A stretch of DNA of 64,000 nt from Cognatundibacterium curvum (GCF_014284235.1 NZ_JACOGD010000001.1:434001-498000), one strand, 5' to 3'; numbered from the stretch's first letter, positions 33,314 through 42,824 are shown. Notes: generated by a model from the letters alone, not told the origin. Translations and numbers: made by a program.

Positions 33314-35944
33314 ATGAGTAACGACAATTCCAAACATACGCCAATGATGCAGCAATACCTGCGCATAAAAGCTGACCATCCGGATACGCTGGTGTTTTAT
33401 CGCATGGGCGATTTTTATGAACTGTTTTTTGGTGATGCGGAAAAAGTATCGCGTCTGCTGGGTATCACCCTGACCCAGCGCGGCAGCTCAGGCGGCGAGC
33501 CTATCAAGATGGCAGGCGTGCCATTTCATTCGCTGGAGCCCTATCTGGCCAAGCTGGTCAAGATGGGTGAATCCGCTGCAATCTGCGAACAGATTGGCGA
33601 TCCTGCCACCAGCAAGGGGCCGGTAGAGCGCAAAGTCATGCGCGTCGTCACGCCTGGTACGCTGACCGATACCGATCTGTTGCCGGAAAAATCGGAACGG
33701 CCACTGCTGGCGCTCTGCCTGACGCAGCAAAGAAAAACCATTACCGTCGGCTTGTCCTGGCTGTCACTGGCCAGTGGCGCCTTGAAGCTGATGGAATTTT
33801 CCAGCGATGAAAAGTCGCTTCCTCAGCGCTTACAACATGAGCTGGAACGTATCGCACCAGCCGAAATACTGATTTCAGCTGGCACGCTGATGCTGGATGA
33901 GCATAGACAAGCCCTGCCCGGTAAATTTTCAGAGGTCGCGGACTGGCACTTCGATATCAAGCAAGGACAAAAAGCACTGCAGGATCAGTTAGGCACATCA
34001 ACACTGACTGGTTTTGGCGTTGAAAATATGTCTGCAGCACTGGGCGCGTCCGGTGCCTTGTTACGCTATGCGGAAAGCACCCAGGGCCGCGGCTTGAAGC
34101 ATGTCAATGCGCTGAGCGTGGAAAATGAAGATGAATTCATCGGACTCGATACCGCCACCCGACGTAACCTGGAACTGACTGAGACCTTGCGTGGCCAGGA
34201 AGCGCCAACCTTGTTCTCATTGCTGGATCACTGCAAAACCGCGATGGGATCACGCCTACTGCGTCACTGGCTGCATCATGCGAAGCGCGATCAGCGCGTG
34301 GCGCGCTCACGCCATCAGGCGATCAGGGCGATCATGAGTGCTGATTCGACCGAAGGCCTGTCCAGCGCCCTGAATGCGATTCCGGATATTGAGCGCATTA
34401 CCACCCGTATCGCTTTGCAATCTGCGCGACCACGCGACTTGTCGGCATTACGCGATGGTATGCAGCATTTGCCTAGCTTGCGCAATTATGTGAGCCTGTG
34501 TGTCGCCGACAACCACACCAGCCTGCTGACGCAGATATTGCAGGATTTGCAGACCCCTGCAGAGTGCCTGGACTTGCTGGAACGCAGTCTGTTACCACTG
34601 CCAACTACCATGGTGCGAGATGGCGGCGTGATTGCCAAAGGCTATGATGCAGAGCTCGATGAACTGCGTGCGTTGTCAGAAAATGCCGGGCAATTCCTGG
34701 TTGATCTGGAAGCCTCAGAGCGTGAACGTACCGGCATCGCTAACCTGCGGGTGGAGTACAACCGGGTACACGGCTTTTATATCGAAGTCACCAATGGCCA
34801 GGCTGATAAAGTACCGGACAATTACCGGCGCCGCCAAACCCTGAAAAATGCCGAACGCTATATCACGCCGGAATTAAAAGCCTTTGAAGACAAGGCGCTT
34901 TCTGCACAAGAGCGCGCTCTGGTCAGGGAAAAAATTCTGTACGAGCAGTTATTGCAGGATTGTTTACCGCATATAGCACAGCTGCAGACCATAGCCCATG
35001 CGGTCGCCAGCCTCGATACCCTGGTCAGCCTGGCGGGTCATGCCTGCAAAAACAATTGGTGCGCACCTGAGCTGATTGAGGCTCCCAGCCTCAGCATCAG
35101 CCAGGGCCGCCATCCTGTCGTCGAAAATCAGATAGAACGCTTTATCGCGAATGACTGCAAGCTGGATGCGGATAAAAAATTATTACTGATTACCGGCCCG
35201 AATATGGGTGGTAAATCGACCTTTATGCGTCAGGTTGCCCTGATCACCCTGCTCGCTTATGTGGGTAGCTATGTACCGGCACACAGCGCAAGCATAGGCC
35301 CTATCGACAGAATTTTCACCCGTATTGGTGCAGCAGACGATCTGGCCGGAGGACGTTCCACCTTCATGGTAGAGATGACAGAATCTGCAGCCATCCTGCA
35401 TGGCGCCACAGAAAACTCGCTGGTGCTGATGGATGAAGTCGGTCGCGGCACCTCTACTTTTGACGGATTGGCGCTGGCCTGGGCAATTTCTAAACACCTG
35501 ATACAGAGCACCAAAAGCTTTACCTTGTTCGCGACGCACTACTTTGAACTGACCCAGTTACCAGATACCCATCCGAGTGCGGAAAATGTGCATCTGTCAG
35601 CGGTAGAACATAAGGAAAACATCGTGTTCTTACATGCGGTACAAGCTGGACCGGCGTCGCAGAGTTATGGCTTGCAAGTCGCGCAGCTGGCTGGCATACC
35701 GCAGCCAGTGATACGCTCGGCACGCAAGCATCTGGCGGATCTGGAAGCGCACTCATTGCAAAGCACACCGCAGTTTGATTTATTCTCTGGTGCCAGCAGC
35801 GCACCAGAGGCAGTAGCAGAGCCAGCCATCAGCGAGGAAGAGCAACAAGCCCTGGATGCGTTGAAAAAAGTCGATCCGGACAGCCTGTCTCCGCGCGAAG
35901 CATTGGATGCACTGTATGAGCTGAAACAACTGTTGGGAAAATAA
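33314..35944 (+). CDS. mutS: DNA mismatch repair protein MutS
   Basis: MutS recognises base mismatches and small loops and starts repair with MutL. In this 876-residue protein the mismatch-contact motif is in '[11 protein letters not shown]' (the Phe-x-Glu reading element). A connector and lever region ('[13 protein letters not shown]') and a clamp region follow, then the ATPase with Walker A '[13 protein letters not shown]', '[16 protein letters not shown]' (Walker B) and 'FATHYFEL'. The C-terminal segment ends in a helical dimer/tetramer region ('[17 protein letters not shown]'). The gene is complete and ends before a bidirectional terminator shared with slyD. Confidence 0.97.
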   Translation: MSNDNSKHTPMMQQYLRIKADHPDTLVFYRMGDFYELFFGDAEKVSRLLGITLTQRGSSGGEPIKMAGVPFHSLEPYLAKLVKMGESAAICEQIGDPATSKGPVERKVMRVVTPGTLTDTDLLPEKSERPLLALCLTQQRKTITVGLSWLSLASGALKLMEFSSDEKSLPQRLQHELERIAPAEILISAGTLMLDEHRQALPGKFSEVADWHFDIKQGQKALQDQLGTSTLTGFGVENMSAALGASGALLRYAESTQGRGLKHVNALSVENEDEFIGLDTATRRNLELTETLRGQEAPTLFSLLDHCKTAMGSRLLRHWLHHAKRDQRVARSRHQAIRAIMSADSTEGLSSALNAIPDIERITTRIALQSARPRDLSALRDGMQHLPSLRNYVSLCVADNHTSLLTQILQDLQTPAECLDLLERSLLPLPTTMVRDGGVIAKGYDAELDELRALSENAGQFLVDLEASERERTGIANLRVEYNRVHGFYIEVTNGQADKVPDNYRRRQTLKNAERYITPELKAFEDKALSAQERALVREKILYEQLLQDCLPHIAQLQTIAHAVASLDTLVSLAGHACKNNWCAPELIEAPSLSISQGRHPVVENQIERFIANDCKLDADKKLLLITGPNMGGKSTFMRQVALITLLAYVGSYVPAHSASIGPIDRIFTRIGAADDLAGGRSTFMVEMTESAAILHGATENSLVLMDEVGRGTSTFDGLALAWAISKHLIQSTKSFTLFATHYFELTQLPDTHPSAENVHLSAVEHKENIVFLHAVQAGPASQSYGLQVAQLAGIPQPVIRSARKHLADLEAHSLQSTPQFDLFSGASSAPEAVAEPAISEEEQQALDALKKVDPDSLSPREALDALYELKQLLGK

Positions 35945-35992
35945 AGGGCAGGCCAGCGTTCACCGCTCACCGATCACCGTTCATCAGACCCC

Positions 35993-36030
35993 AAAAAAAA
36001 TGCCGCAGACCTGAAATCTGCGGCATTTTT
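35993..36030. terminator. Bidirectional terminator, mutS / slyD
   Basis: TGCCGCAGA (36001-36009) pairs with TCTGCGGCA (36017-36025), preceded by eight A and followed by five T, between the convergent stops of mutS and slyD. Confidence 0.9.
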
Positions 36031-36083
36031 CACTTTTATACCCGCTGACTTGCAACTACATGCAAAGCCAGCGCAGGAGTTGA

Positions 36084-36620
36084 TCAGTGAATATGGTGGG
36101 TGCGGTATTCATCGCTGCCGTCACCGTCTTCATCGTCATGATGATGGCCGTGTGCGCCGTGTACATGGCCATGTGCCACTTCGACGTCGGAGGCTGCACG
36201 CACAGCTTCCACAGTCAGGCTGAAACGCAATGCAACACCTGCCAGTGGATGATTACCATCCAGTACGACTTTATCCTCGGCGATATCGGTGACGGTAAAG
36301 ATATGGCTTTCACCTTCATCAGATTCTTCCGGCATGCCTTCAAATTGCATACCAACTTCGAGTGGACTAGGAAAACGGTCACGTGGCTCAACCTTAACCA
36401 GTTGCGCATCATAGTCGCCAAACGCATCTTCTGGCTCCAGTTGAATCTCAGTAGAGAAACCAGTTTCTTTACCTTCCAGGGCCGCTTCGATTTTCGGGAA
36501 GATATTGTCATATCCGCCGTGCAGATACACCATAGGCTCCTGACCTTCCTCGATCAGATTGCCTTGCGCATCCGACAGAGTATAGCGGGCGGTAACAACT
36601 GAGTTTTTGACAATCTTCAT
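36084..36620 (-). CDS. slyD: FKBP-type peptidyl-prolyl isomerase SlyD
   Basis: SlyD is a cytoplasmic folding helper with prolyl isomerase and chaperone domains and a metal-binding tail that helps deliver nickel for hydrogenase in Escherichia coli. The ATG at 36618-36620 has an AAGGA site eight bases upstream and gives 178 residues starting 'MKIVKNSVVTARYTL'. The longer frame to 36698 lacks support. The FKBP part includes 'MVYLHGGYDNIFPKIEAALEG', and the inserted chaperone flap holds 'DAFGDYDAQLV'. The tail is rich in histidine and aspartate ('HGHVHGAHGHHHDDEDGDG'). Confidence 0.94.
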   Translation of the reverse strand: MKIVKNSVVTARYTLSDAQGNLIEEGQEPMVYLHGGYDNIFPKIEAALEGKETGFSTEIQLEPEDAFGDYDAQLVKVEPRDRFPSPLEVGMQFEGMPEESDEGESHIFTVTDIAEDKVVLDGNHPLAGVALRFSLTVEAVRAASDVEVAHGHVHGAHGHHHDDEDGDGSDEYRTHHIH

Positions 36621-36663
36621 ACGATATCCTTTAAAAATATATGCATGCGGGATTATACCCGTC

Positions 36664-36692
36664 TGGAACTGCAGCGCAGGCACGCCTATAAT
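36664..36692 (+). promoter_or_regulatory. Promoter of the ribosomal oxygenase gene, probably giving a leaderless mRNA
   Basis: A perfect TATAAT (36687-36692) is separated by 17 bases from TGGAAC (36664-36669). The ATG is at 36699, about seven bases after the -10, so transcription would begin at or next to the start codon. Confidence 0.6.
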
Positions 36693-36698
36693 GCGCAC

Positions 36699-37835
36699 AT
36701 GAAAAAATTTACGACACCCCTGACGCTGCTAGGCGACATCTCTCCAGAACAATTCCTGTCCGAATACTGGCATAAAAAACCATTGCTGATACGACAAGCA
36801 ATTCCTGGCTTTCAACCCATCCTGTCGCCACAAGCGCTGTTTGATCTCGCTGCCCGTGACGATGTGGAGTCGCGGCAAATCAGTTTCTTCAACCAACACT
36901 GGGAAATGCAACGCGGCCCGATAGAAGCGCCGCCGCTCAAGCATAAAAAAGACTGGACCTTGCTGGTGCAAGGCGTCAACCTGCACAACACAGATGCCGA
37001 TGCTTTACTGCGCCAGTTCCGTTTTATTTCGGATACCCGCTTAGATGATCTGATGATCAGTTATGCCGCAGACGGCGGTGGCGTGGGACCCCATTTTGAT
37101 TCCTATGATGTGTTCCTGCTGCAGGCACATGGGAAGCGCCAGTGGAAAATCAGCGCACAAAAAGACTTAAGCCTGATCGAAGGCATGCCTTTAAAAATTC
37201 TGGCCGACTTTAAAGCTGAACAAGAATTTGTGCTGGAACCCGGTGACATGCTGTATTTACCACCGCAATATGCACACGATGGCATTGCAATCGGTGAATG
37301 CATGACCTATTCAGTCGGTTTCAGAGCGCCGTCGTATCAGGAGCTGGGTGAATCCTTCCTGAATTTCATGTCAGACACACTGGAAATCCCTGGCCGCTAT
37401 GCAGATCCGGAATTGAAACCCACTGCCAAACCAGCCGAAATCAGCAGTGATTTCTTACAGAAGGTATCCGATGAAATCGCCAAAATACGCTTTAAAGAAG
37501 ATGATATTGCAATCTTCCTTGGTGAGTACCTGACGGAACCTAAGCAAACCGTGTTTTTCGAGTCGCCAGCCAAACCACTGACGCCGAAAAAGTTTGCGCA
37601 GTCTGCAGAAAAAAATGGCGTGCGGCTCTCACTGAAAAGTGCCATGCTGTATAAGGGTAAGCATGTATTTATCAATGGCGAATCCTTCGCAGTGGGCAAG
37701 GAAGACAAGTTACTGCTCAATAAATTTGCCAATCAGCGCTACCTGGATGGCGAAGATATTGCCAGTGCGTCGGTTGATGTGATGGAAGCATTCTGCATGT
37801 GGTACGAAGATGGATGGCTGGAGTTACGCAAATAA
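36699..37835 (+). CDS. roxA: JmjC-type ribosomal oxygenase (RoxA/YcfD-like)
   Basis: RoxA is a 2-oxoglutarate/Fe(II) oxygenase that hydroxylates an arginine of ribosomal protein L16. The iron ligands are visible: H132 and D134 in 'GVGPHFDSYDVFLLQ' and H193 in 'LPPQYAHDGIA', within a JmjC barrel. A dimerisation helix bundle and winged-helix-like C-terminal domain follow from about residue 225. The 378-residue length fits RoxA. The ATG is preferred over the open frame from 36645 because the TATAAT lies only seven bases before it. No ribosome-binding site is seen, fitting leaderless translation. It diverges from slyD. Confidence 0.9.
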   Translation: MKKFTTPLTLLGDISPEQFLSEYWHKKPLLIRQAIPGFQPILSPQALFDLAARDDVESRQISFFNQHWEMQRGPIEAPPLKHKKDWTLLVQGVNLHNTDADALLRQFRFISDTRLDDLMISYAADGGGVGPHFDSYDVFLLQAHGKRQWKISAQKDLSLIEGMPLKILADFKAEQEFVLEPGDMLYLPPQYAHDGIAIGECMTYSVGFRAPSYQELGESFLNFMSDTLEIPGRYADPELKPTAKPAEISSDFLQKVSDEIAKIRFKEDDIAIFLGEYLTEPKQTVFFESPAKPLTPKKFAQSAEKNGVRLSLKSAMLYKGKHVFINGESFAVGKEDKLLLNKFANQRYLDGEDIASASVDVMEAFCMWYEDGWLELRK

Positions 37836-38143
37836 GCCGGTTCGCACCCTGCTTCCAAACTAAATACCGCCTTTGTTTCGTTAAATTAAACGCAATAAAA
37901 GTAACGAATAGGGATTAGATGTTTTCTTCGATACAAAAAAACATGAAATTGCAGGCTAATTCGCATCAATCCCTATTCCATTGCAGGAAAAATCATTATA
38001 ATCACGGGTTAGGAAACTTTCGATGAAGCGCATCATGAAAAATGGTGCTCTGCAGCGAGTAAGCCTATAGAGCGATAATTACCGGTAATTATTCATCGCA
38101 AAATTTTGATCTTATTTTTGATCTATTTATTGAAAGTACAAAC
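37836..38143. other. 308-base gap between roxA and the lipoprotein gene
   Basis: The gap is AT-rich. It contains the large inverted repeat at 37902-37978 and a TATAAT at 37997-38002 that could serve the lipoprotein gene, leaving a leader of about 135 bases. I see no tRNA and no convincing reading frame. Confidence 0.45.
37902..37978. repeat. Long inverted repeat with a roughly 40-base loop
   Basis: GAATAGGGATT (37906-37916) and AATCCCTATTC (37968-37978) form a perfect 11-bp stem. Past one bulged A the pairing goes on with GATG (37918-37921) against CATC (37964-37967), making about 15 paired bases. No T tract follows directly, so it does not look like a standard terminator of roxA. Confidence 0.6.
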
Positions 38144-38371
38144 ATGAAAAAATCTCTCTTGCTCGTATCCCTGATGGCAATCGCTTTGGCAGCTTGCGGC
38201 AAAAAAGAAGAAGCAGCATCTGCTCCAGCAGCATCCGTAGTTGCTCCAGCTCCAGCATCCGCAACTGACGCTCCAGCAGCAGCTCCAGCTCCAGCAGCAG
38301 CTTCTGACGCAGCAGCAGCATCTGGCGCAGCTCCAGCAGCTTCCGCTACAGCAACTCCAGCTTCCAAGTAA
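38144..38371 (+). CDS. Small Ala/Pro-rich lipoprotein
   Basis: The 75-residue product has a short signal peptide ending in the lipobox 'LAAC', with Cys at about residue 18. A charged 'GKKEEA' patch follows, and the rest of the chain is made almost only of Ala, Pro, Ser and Thr. After processing it would be an extended lipid-anchored tail without a folded domain. The DNA repeats GCTCCAGCAGCA-like units, so length variation between strains is likely. It has its own terminator. The function is unknown; spacer or surface-coating roles are guesses. Confidence 0.8.
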   Translation: MKKSLLLVSLMAIALAACGKKEEAASAPAASVVAPAPASATDAPAAAPAPAAASDAAAASGAAPAASATATPASK

Positions 38372-38385
38372 TTTTTACTGAAGCG

Positions 38386-38414
38386 AAAAAGCCGGCATAA
38401 GCCGGCTTTTTTTT
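38386..38414 (+). terminator. Rho-independent terminator of the lipoprotein gene
   Basis: AAGCCGGC pairs with GCCGGCTT around ATAA, followed by eight T (38407-38414), 15 bases after the stop codon. Confidence 0.92.
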
Positions 38415-38488
38415 CGCCTGAAATTCGCTATCACCTGTTACAACAGGCATTTTGCAGTCGCAGCAAACCGGGGGAAATTCAGGCCAAA

Positions 38489-38524
38489 TAAAAAAAGCGG
38501 CCAATTAATCTGGCCGCTTTTTTT
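38489..38524 (-). terminator. Terminator of the dapA-bamC operon
   Basis: GCGGCCA (38497-38503) pairs with TGGCCGC (38511-38517) around a 7-base loop with A and T runs on either side. On the minus strand it lies 15 bases past the bamC stop. Confidence 0.88.
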
Positions 38525-38538
38525 ACCTAATTACACCA

Positions 38539-39705
38539 TTACTTAAGCTGCTCATTCAGCAATTGCAGGATTTTCAGAGATACCGGCGAAGTATCAACCT
38601 TACCATCATTATTATGCACGCTGATATGGCTGACTTCGCCATTCGGACCTGCATTTTTCACCAGAATGCGGTAGCGTTGCGCATCTTTCGCTGCATCACT
38701 GGAGCCAAACGAGAATAATCTGGAGAAGAAGCCTTCGCTGGCGCCCTTGGTTTTCGCATCAATATCCTGATCGATATAGCGCACAAAGTACACACCTTGT
38801 GAACGATCGCGATCTTCTACAGTGAAACCAACTCTATCCAGGGCAAGGCCAACACGACGCCAGGAGCGATCGAAGCTTTCATCGACCTCGACATAATTTT
38901 GCTCACCGTTTTTAAGCAATTTGGAATGTGATTTTTCTTCGGCCGCTGTTTTCACCGCTACTTTGGCGGTTTCCGCGTCCGAACCCAGACGCACCATCAG
39001 GCGAGACAAAAATTCAGCTTCCAGGCCAGGATCAGCCGCGCGCGGCGTCCAGACCGTACCATCCTTTTGCGCACCAGTCACCACTTCCTGTGCACCACGA
39101 TGGCTGATGTAAATCTCCAGCTTGCCATCCGCTGTACGCTCCAGACGGGTACGGAATTTATCGCGCTCACCAGTCGAATACAGTGAGTCGATCACGCGGC
39201 CCAAGGTATTACGGATGATATCCTGCGGAATTTTCGCGCGGTTCTCAGCCCAGTCCGTTTCCATCACGCCAGCTTCCTGATTTTCTATCACAATCAGAAA
39301 ACCCAGTTCTTGCCAAAAGTCTTTTAATTGCGGCCAGACATCTTCAGGCTTCAGAGAAACTACCAGCCAGCGCTGAGAACCATCACGCACGATGCGCATA
39401 TCTTTAATCTGCCCCGGCGCTACAGTTGCTGCAACTGTACTGGATTGGGCTTTAGCACCCTTTTCCAGATTGTAGCCAGAAGCTGTCGCTGTACTTTTAT
39501 TCGCATCAGGAATCGCAAAACGGCTATCGCGGCGTATCTGAGTCAGGTCAGGCGGAACTTCCAATGACACCGTATTTGCTTTACCTGCGCTTTTGTAATC
39601 AATCTTATTTGGCTCAATCAAATTGCTAATAGAGCTACAACCCGTCAATCCAACAAGCGCTACAGCGCCGATGATGCCATTTTTAGCAACCAAGCTTTTT
39701 GCCAT
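38539..39705 (-). CDS. bamC: Outer membrane assembly lipoprotein BamC
   Basis: BamC is a lipoprotein of the complex that folds outer-membrane beta-barrel proteins. The ATG at 39703-39705 is preferred because AGGGA lies seven bases upstream; an earlier ATG at 39723 lacks such a site. The 388-residue product has a signal peptide with lipobox 'LTGC' near residue 23. A loop region ('PNKIDYKSAGKANTVSLEVPPDL') follows, matching the part of BamC that contacts BamD, and then two helix-grip domains. It follows dapA by 76 bases, the usual dapA-bamC pairing. Confidence 0.92.
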   Translation of the reverse strand: MAKSLVAKNGIIGAVALVGLTGCSSISNLIEPNKIDYKSAGKANTVSLEVPPDLTQIRRDSRFAIPDANKSTATASGYNLEKGAKAQSSTVAATVAPGQIKDMRIVRDGSQRWLVVSLKPEDVWPQLKDFWQELGFLIVIENQEAGVMETDWAENRAKIPQDIIRNTLGRVIDSLYSTGERDKFRTRLERTADGKLEIYISHRGAQEVVTGAQKDGTVWTPRAADPGLEAEFLSRLMVRLGSDAETAKVAVKTAAEEKSHSKLLKNGEQNYVEVDESFDRSWRRVGLALDRVGFTVEDRDRSQGVYFVRYIDQDIDAKTKGASEGFFSRLFSFGSSDAAKDAQRYRILVKNAGPNGEVSHISVHNNDGKVDTSPVSLKILQLLNEQLK

Positions 39706-39781
39706 GTGAAAGTCCCTACTCATTATTTTTCAATTAAAACTACGCGCTGCAAACTAGTCCTTGCTGCGTTCTTTGTGGTGC

Positions 39782-40666
39782 TTATTGTAATACACCTGCC
39801 TCGCGTAATGCAGCACGAAGTGTCTCATGATATTGCTCAGACATAGGCACTAAAGGCAAACGCAGGCCTGCAGGTATCAAGCCCATCTCGCTCATTGCCC
39901 ACTTAACCGGCAGAGGATTGGGTTCGATGAATAATTTATTATGCAAAGCCATCAGATGGTTATTGATACCGCGTGCTTTCGCAATATCACCAGCCATCGC
40001 CGCAGCACATAATTCATGCATAGCTTTAGGAGCCACATTGGCAGTCACGGAAATATTTCCTTTGCCGCCGCAGAACATCAGCGCCATTGCCGATGCATCA
40101 TCACCTGAATAAACCGCAAAAGATTCCGGAGCCAGACGAATCAGATCGATTCCACGTGCCAGGTTGCCAGTCGCATCTTTCACACCGATGATGCCCGGCA
40201 CTTGTGCAAGACGCAGAATAGTTTCATTGGACATGTCCGCCACCGTACGGCCAGGTACATTGTAGAGAATGACAGGAATATCAACCGATTCCGCAATTTT
40301 CTTAAAGTGCTGATACATGCCTTCCTGGGTAGGACGGTTGTAATACGGTACCACTTGTAAAGACGCATCCGCACCAGCTTCTTTAGCGAATCGGGTCAAT
40401 GCAATCGCTTCAGCCGTAGAATTACCACCGGAGCCAGCAATGATAGGAATGCGTTTATTGGTGTGCTCAACAGCTACACGGATTAATTCGCAATGCTCTT
40501 CGACTGAAACAGTCGGTGACTCACCGGTGGTCCCGACGATCACGATACCGTCAGTACCTTGCTCGATGTGCCAGTCAATCAGCTTACGCAAGCAAGGCAA
40601 ATCCAGACTGCCATCTGCATGCATAGGGGTTACGATCGCAACCAGACTTCCGTGAATCTTTGTCAT
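39782..40666 (-). CDS. dapA: 4-hydroxy-tetrahydrodipicolinate synthase
   Basis: DapA condenses pyruvate with aspartate semialdehyde, the first step specific to lysine and diaminopimelate. It forms a Schiff base with a lysine, here in '[13 protein letters not shown]', and uses a tyrosine in '[14 protein letters not shown]'. '[10 protein letters not shown]' is the classic signature. I start at 40666 ('[15 protein letters not shown]'), giving 294 residues. The frame upstream to 40711 adds 15 residues not seen in the family. It supplies the pathway used by dapC, dapD and dapE earlier in the window. Confidence 0.96.
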   Translation of the reverse strand: MTKIHGSLVAIVTPMHADGSLDLPCLRKLIDWHIEQGTDGIVIVGTTGESPTVSVEEHCELIRVAVEHTNKRIPIIAGSGGNSTAEAIALTRFAKEAGADASLQVVPYYNRPTQEGMYQHFKKIAESVDIPVILYNVPGRTVADMSNETILRLAQVPGIIGVKDATGNLARGIDLIRLAPESFAVYSGDDASAMALMFCGGKGNISVTANVAPKAMHELCAAAMAGDIAKARGINNHLMALHNKLFIEPNPLPVKWAMSEMGLIPAGLRLPLVPMSEQYHETLRAALREAGVLQ

Positions 40667-40760
40667 GTTAGTGCCAGAAAAAAATAAAACCCTGATTGTA
40701 GCGGAAGCCACGTTAATCAGGTGGTAAATCGCTGGAATTCAGACTCAAACCAGCCCCTTA

Positions 40761-41342
40761 TTACGCCAGACGATTTAACTGCTTCGCCCCGCCCTGCCTG
40801 CGCGCGCAAATCCGCTGTATCTGCGCTGGTTTCGGCACATCCACATAGCCGGATTCATAGGCAATCACCTCCATCGCGACCGTTGGGTCAGACGCAATTA
40901 ACTGCAGTAACTCACCTTCTTTGAGTAAAAACTCTGCACGTGAAGGCTTGCCAAATTCCTCATTACCCACAGCAAAAGTCTCGTAAATCATCACACCGCC
41001 AGGTGCCAACAGCTTCAGCAAACGCGGGAACAAAGGCCGGTGCAGATAATTACACACAATCAATGCAGAGAAGGAGGCATCCTCAAATGGCAATACTTCA
41101 TCCATTTCCTGCTCCAGATCCAAAGTTATGGTGCGAACACCAGCAAGATTCAACTCTGCAAATCCAGCCGGATCTCTGTCCACGCCAAACAATTCCAGAT
41201 CTGAGCCCAATAAAGGACGCAGATTACGGCCATGACCGCATGCCACATCCAACACCCGTCCCGACTGAATCAGCTGGCTGTGCCTGATGACCCAGGGTGA
41301 TGCCGCACCGGCACCGCAAACCATGTGAGCACAAAGCGCCAT
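40761..41342 (-). CDS. Class I SAM-dependent methyltransferase
   Basis: The 193-residue protein has the Rossmann-type SAM-binding motif 'RVLDVACGHGRNLRPL', an acidic strand end 'LFGVDRDP', then 'ALIVCNYLHRPLFP' and 'LLAPGGVMIYETF'. It resembles TehB-like or small-molecule methyltransferases. The substrate is unknown. The ATG at 41340-41342 is preferred over the adjacent TTG. The start overlaps the end of the site-2-protease-like gene within TGATTGATG, so the two are probably translationally coupled. Confidence 0.85.
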   Translation of the reverse strand: MALCAHMVCGAGAASPWVIRHSQLIQSGRVLDVACGHGRNLRPLLGSDLELFGVDRDPAGFAELNLAGVRTITLDLEQEMDEVLPFEDASFSALIVCNYLHRPLFPRLLKLLAPGGVMIYETFAVGNEEFGKPSRAEFLLKEGELLQLIASDPTVAMEVIAYESGYVDVPKPAQIQRICARRQGGAKQLNRLA

Positions 41343-41345
41343 CAA

Positions 41346-42002
41346 TCAGAACAAAACGGTAAACGGGATCAGTAAAATTTGCAATAAAGCACTACCAAGT
41401 GCCATCACAGGCACCATCCAGTACTGCAACATTTTCAAAATAGCAAGACCCATCACGATGAAGAAACCATAGGGCTCAATTTGTGCAAACTTCATTGCCA
41501 TTTGATGTGGAAGCAAACTAATCAGTAACTGACCACCTGCCAGTGGAGGCACAGGAATCAGATGGAAAGCAAACATCGCCAGGTTAGTGAGTACGCCAGC
41601 GGATGCCATTTGTATGAAAAAACTCTCATCAATCCGGAATACGCGCAACAAAATAGCGAGTACAGCCCAGGCAAAAGCCATAATGAAGTTGGCCAATGGG
41701 CCAGATATGGAAACCCAGGCCAGGTCTTTTTTAGGATGACGTAATTGCGAATAATTGATAGGCATAGGTTTGGCATAGCCAAACAAAAATGCGCCATTGG
41801 TTGCCAAATACAGCACCACGGGAATAACAATTGTCCCCAGCGGGTCAATATGCACCATGGGATTCAGGCTTAGCCGTCCAGCGGCCTGGCCAGTCGTATC
41901 GCCAAAATAACGCGCCGTATAACCACGGGCCGCCTCATACAGCGTAATAGCGAACACAACTGGCAGTGCGAAAATAAGAACGGTTTGAATTAAGTCATTC
42001 AT
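41346..42002 (-). CDS. Site-2-protease family (M50B-like) protein with all three zinc ligands replaced
   Basis: This 218-residue membrane protein has the layout of the small M50B family: 'GRLSLNPMVHIDPLGTIVIP', 'FLFGYAKPMPINYSQLRHP', 'ISGPLANFIMA' and four to six hydrophobic segments. Active relatives have HEXXH in the first helix and an aspartate in 'NxxPxxPLDGG'. Here the first motif reads 'LYEAARGYTARYFGD' (Y22 and R26 in place of both histidines) and the second 'HLIPVPPLAGG' (A155 for the aspartate, H147 for the asparagine). The frame is intact and both sites were checked in the DNA. It is probably not a working zinc protease. It precedes the methyltransferase gene and follows yciO. Confidence 0.88.
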   Translation of the reverse strand: MNDLIQTVLIFALPVVFAITLYEAARGYTARYFGDTTGQAAGRLSLNPMVHIDPLGTIVIPVVLYLATNGAFLFGYAKPMPINYSQLRHPKKDLAWVSISGPLANFIMAFAWAVLAILLRVFRIDESFFIQMASAGVLTNLAMFAFHLIPVPPLAGGQLLISLLPHQMAMKFAQIEPYGFFIVMGLAILKMLQYWMVPVMALGSALLQILLIPFTVLF

Positions 42003-42036
42003 AAATTACTTCTAAAATAAAACGGTAAGCCTCGAA

Positions 42037-42660
42037 TTACAGGCCAAAAAGTGCGGGATCACCACCACCCAGCCGTATCAGCTCTGGCTCTGCAGCAGTC
42101 ATATCGATCACTGTGGTAGGCGACAAACTGCAGGCACCACCATCGATCACCAGATCAAGCTGTTTTTCCAGTCGTTCACGGATTTCTTCGGCATCATTCA
42201 GCGCGGCATCCTCACCCGGCAAAATGAGAGTCGTCGCAAGCAACGCCTGTCCTAATTCTTCCAACAATGCATGGGTAATCTGATGTTCAGGTACACGCAG
42301 ACCGATGGTCTTACGCGAAGGGTGACTGAGGCGGCGCGGCACTTCCTTCGTCGCCTCCAGAATAAAGGTATATGGCCCCGGCGTTGCTGCCTTGAGTAAG
42401 CGGTATTGTTTATTGTCGACCTTGGCATACAAGGCGATTTCAGACAAATCGCGACATAACAAAGTCAGGTGATGTTTTTCATCGACGCCGCGGATACGAC
42501 GCAAGCGGCTTACAGCATCTTTATCATCCAGATGGCAAACCAGGGCATAACAAGAATCCGTGGGAATCGCAACGATGCCACCCTGATCGATAATCTGCAC
42601 TGCTTGTTTAATCAACCTGAGCTGAGGATTTTCAGGATGAATTTGAAAGAATTGACTCAT
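42037..42660 (-). CDS. yciO: YciO-type Sua5/YrdC/YciO family protein
   Basis: YrdC/Sua5 proteins make threonylcarbamoyl-AMP for tRNA t6A; YciO is a paralogue whose role is less clear. The 207-residue protein starts 'MSQFFQIHPENPQLRL' and carries 'PTDSCYALVC', 'TPGPYTFILEATKEVPRRL' and 'KTIGLRVPEH', closely matching the YciO branch as I recall it. A true TsaC may be encoded elsewhere in the genome. It lies between the PHP phosphatase gene and the protease-like gene on the same strand. Confidence 0.9.
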   Translation of the reverse strand: MSQFFQIHPENPQLRLIKQAVQIIDQGGIVAIPTDSCYALVCHLDDKDAVSRLRRIRGVDEKHHLTLLCRDLSEIALYAKVDNKQYRLLKAATPGPYTFILEATKEVPRRLSHPSRKTIGLRVPEHQITHALLEELGQALLATTLILPGEDAALNDAEEIRERLEKQLDLVIDGGACSLSPTTVIDMTAAEPELIRLGGGDPALFGL

Positions 42661-42824
42661 AAAATAGTAAGGCTGGTGATGCTCGCCAGGCGCCTCATCT
42701 GGAAAACGATAAGAACGCGAACGACACTGCTAGTGGTTTTACCTACCAGCCATGATTAAATAGACATAAGCTGAGTAATGTACCAGATTCCCTTCTGTCA
42801 GGGGAATGTTATCAAGCGCTGACA

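Noticed and set aside
38089..38367. Minus-strand Ala-rich frame opposite the lipoprotein gene
   Set aside because: It is produced by the GC-rich codon repeats read backward. The plus frame has a signal peptide, lipobox and terminator.
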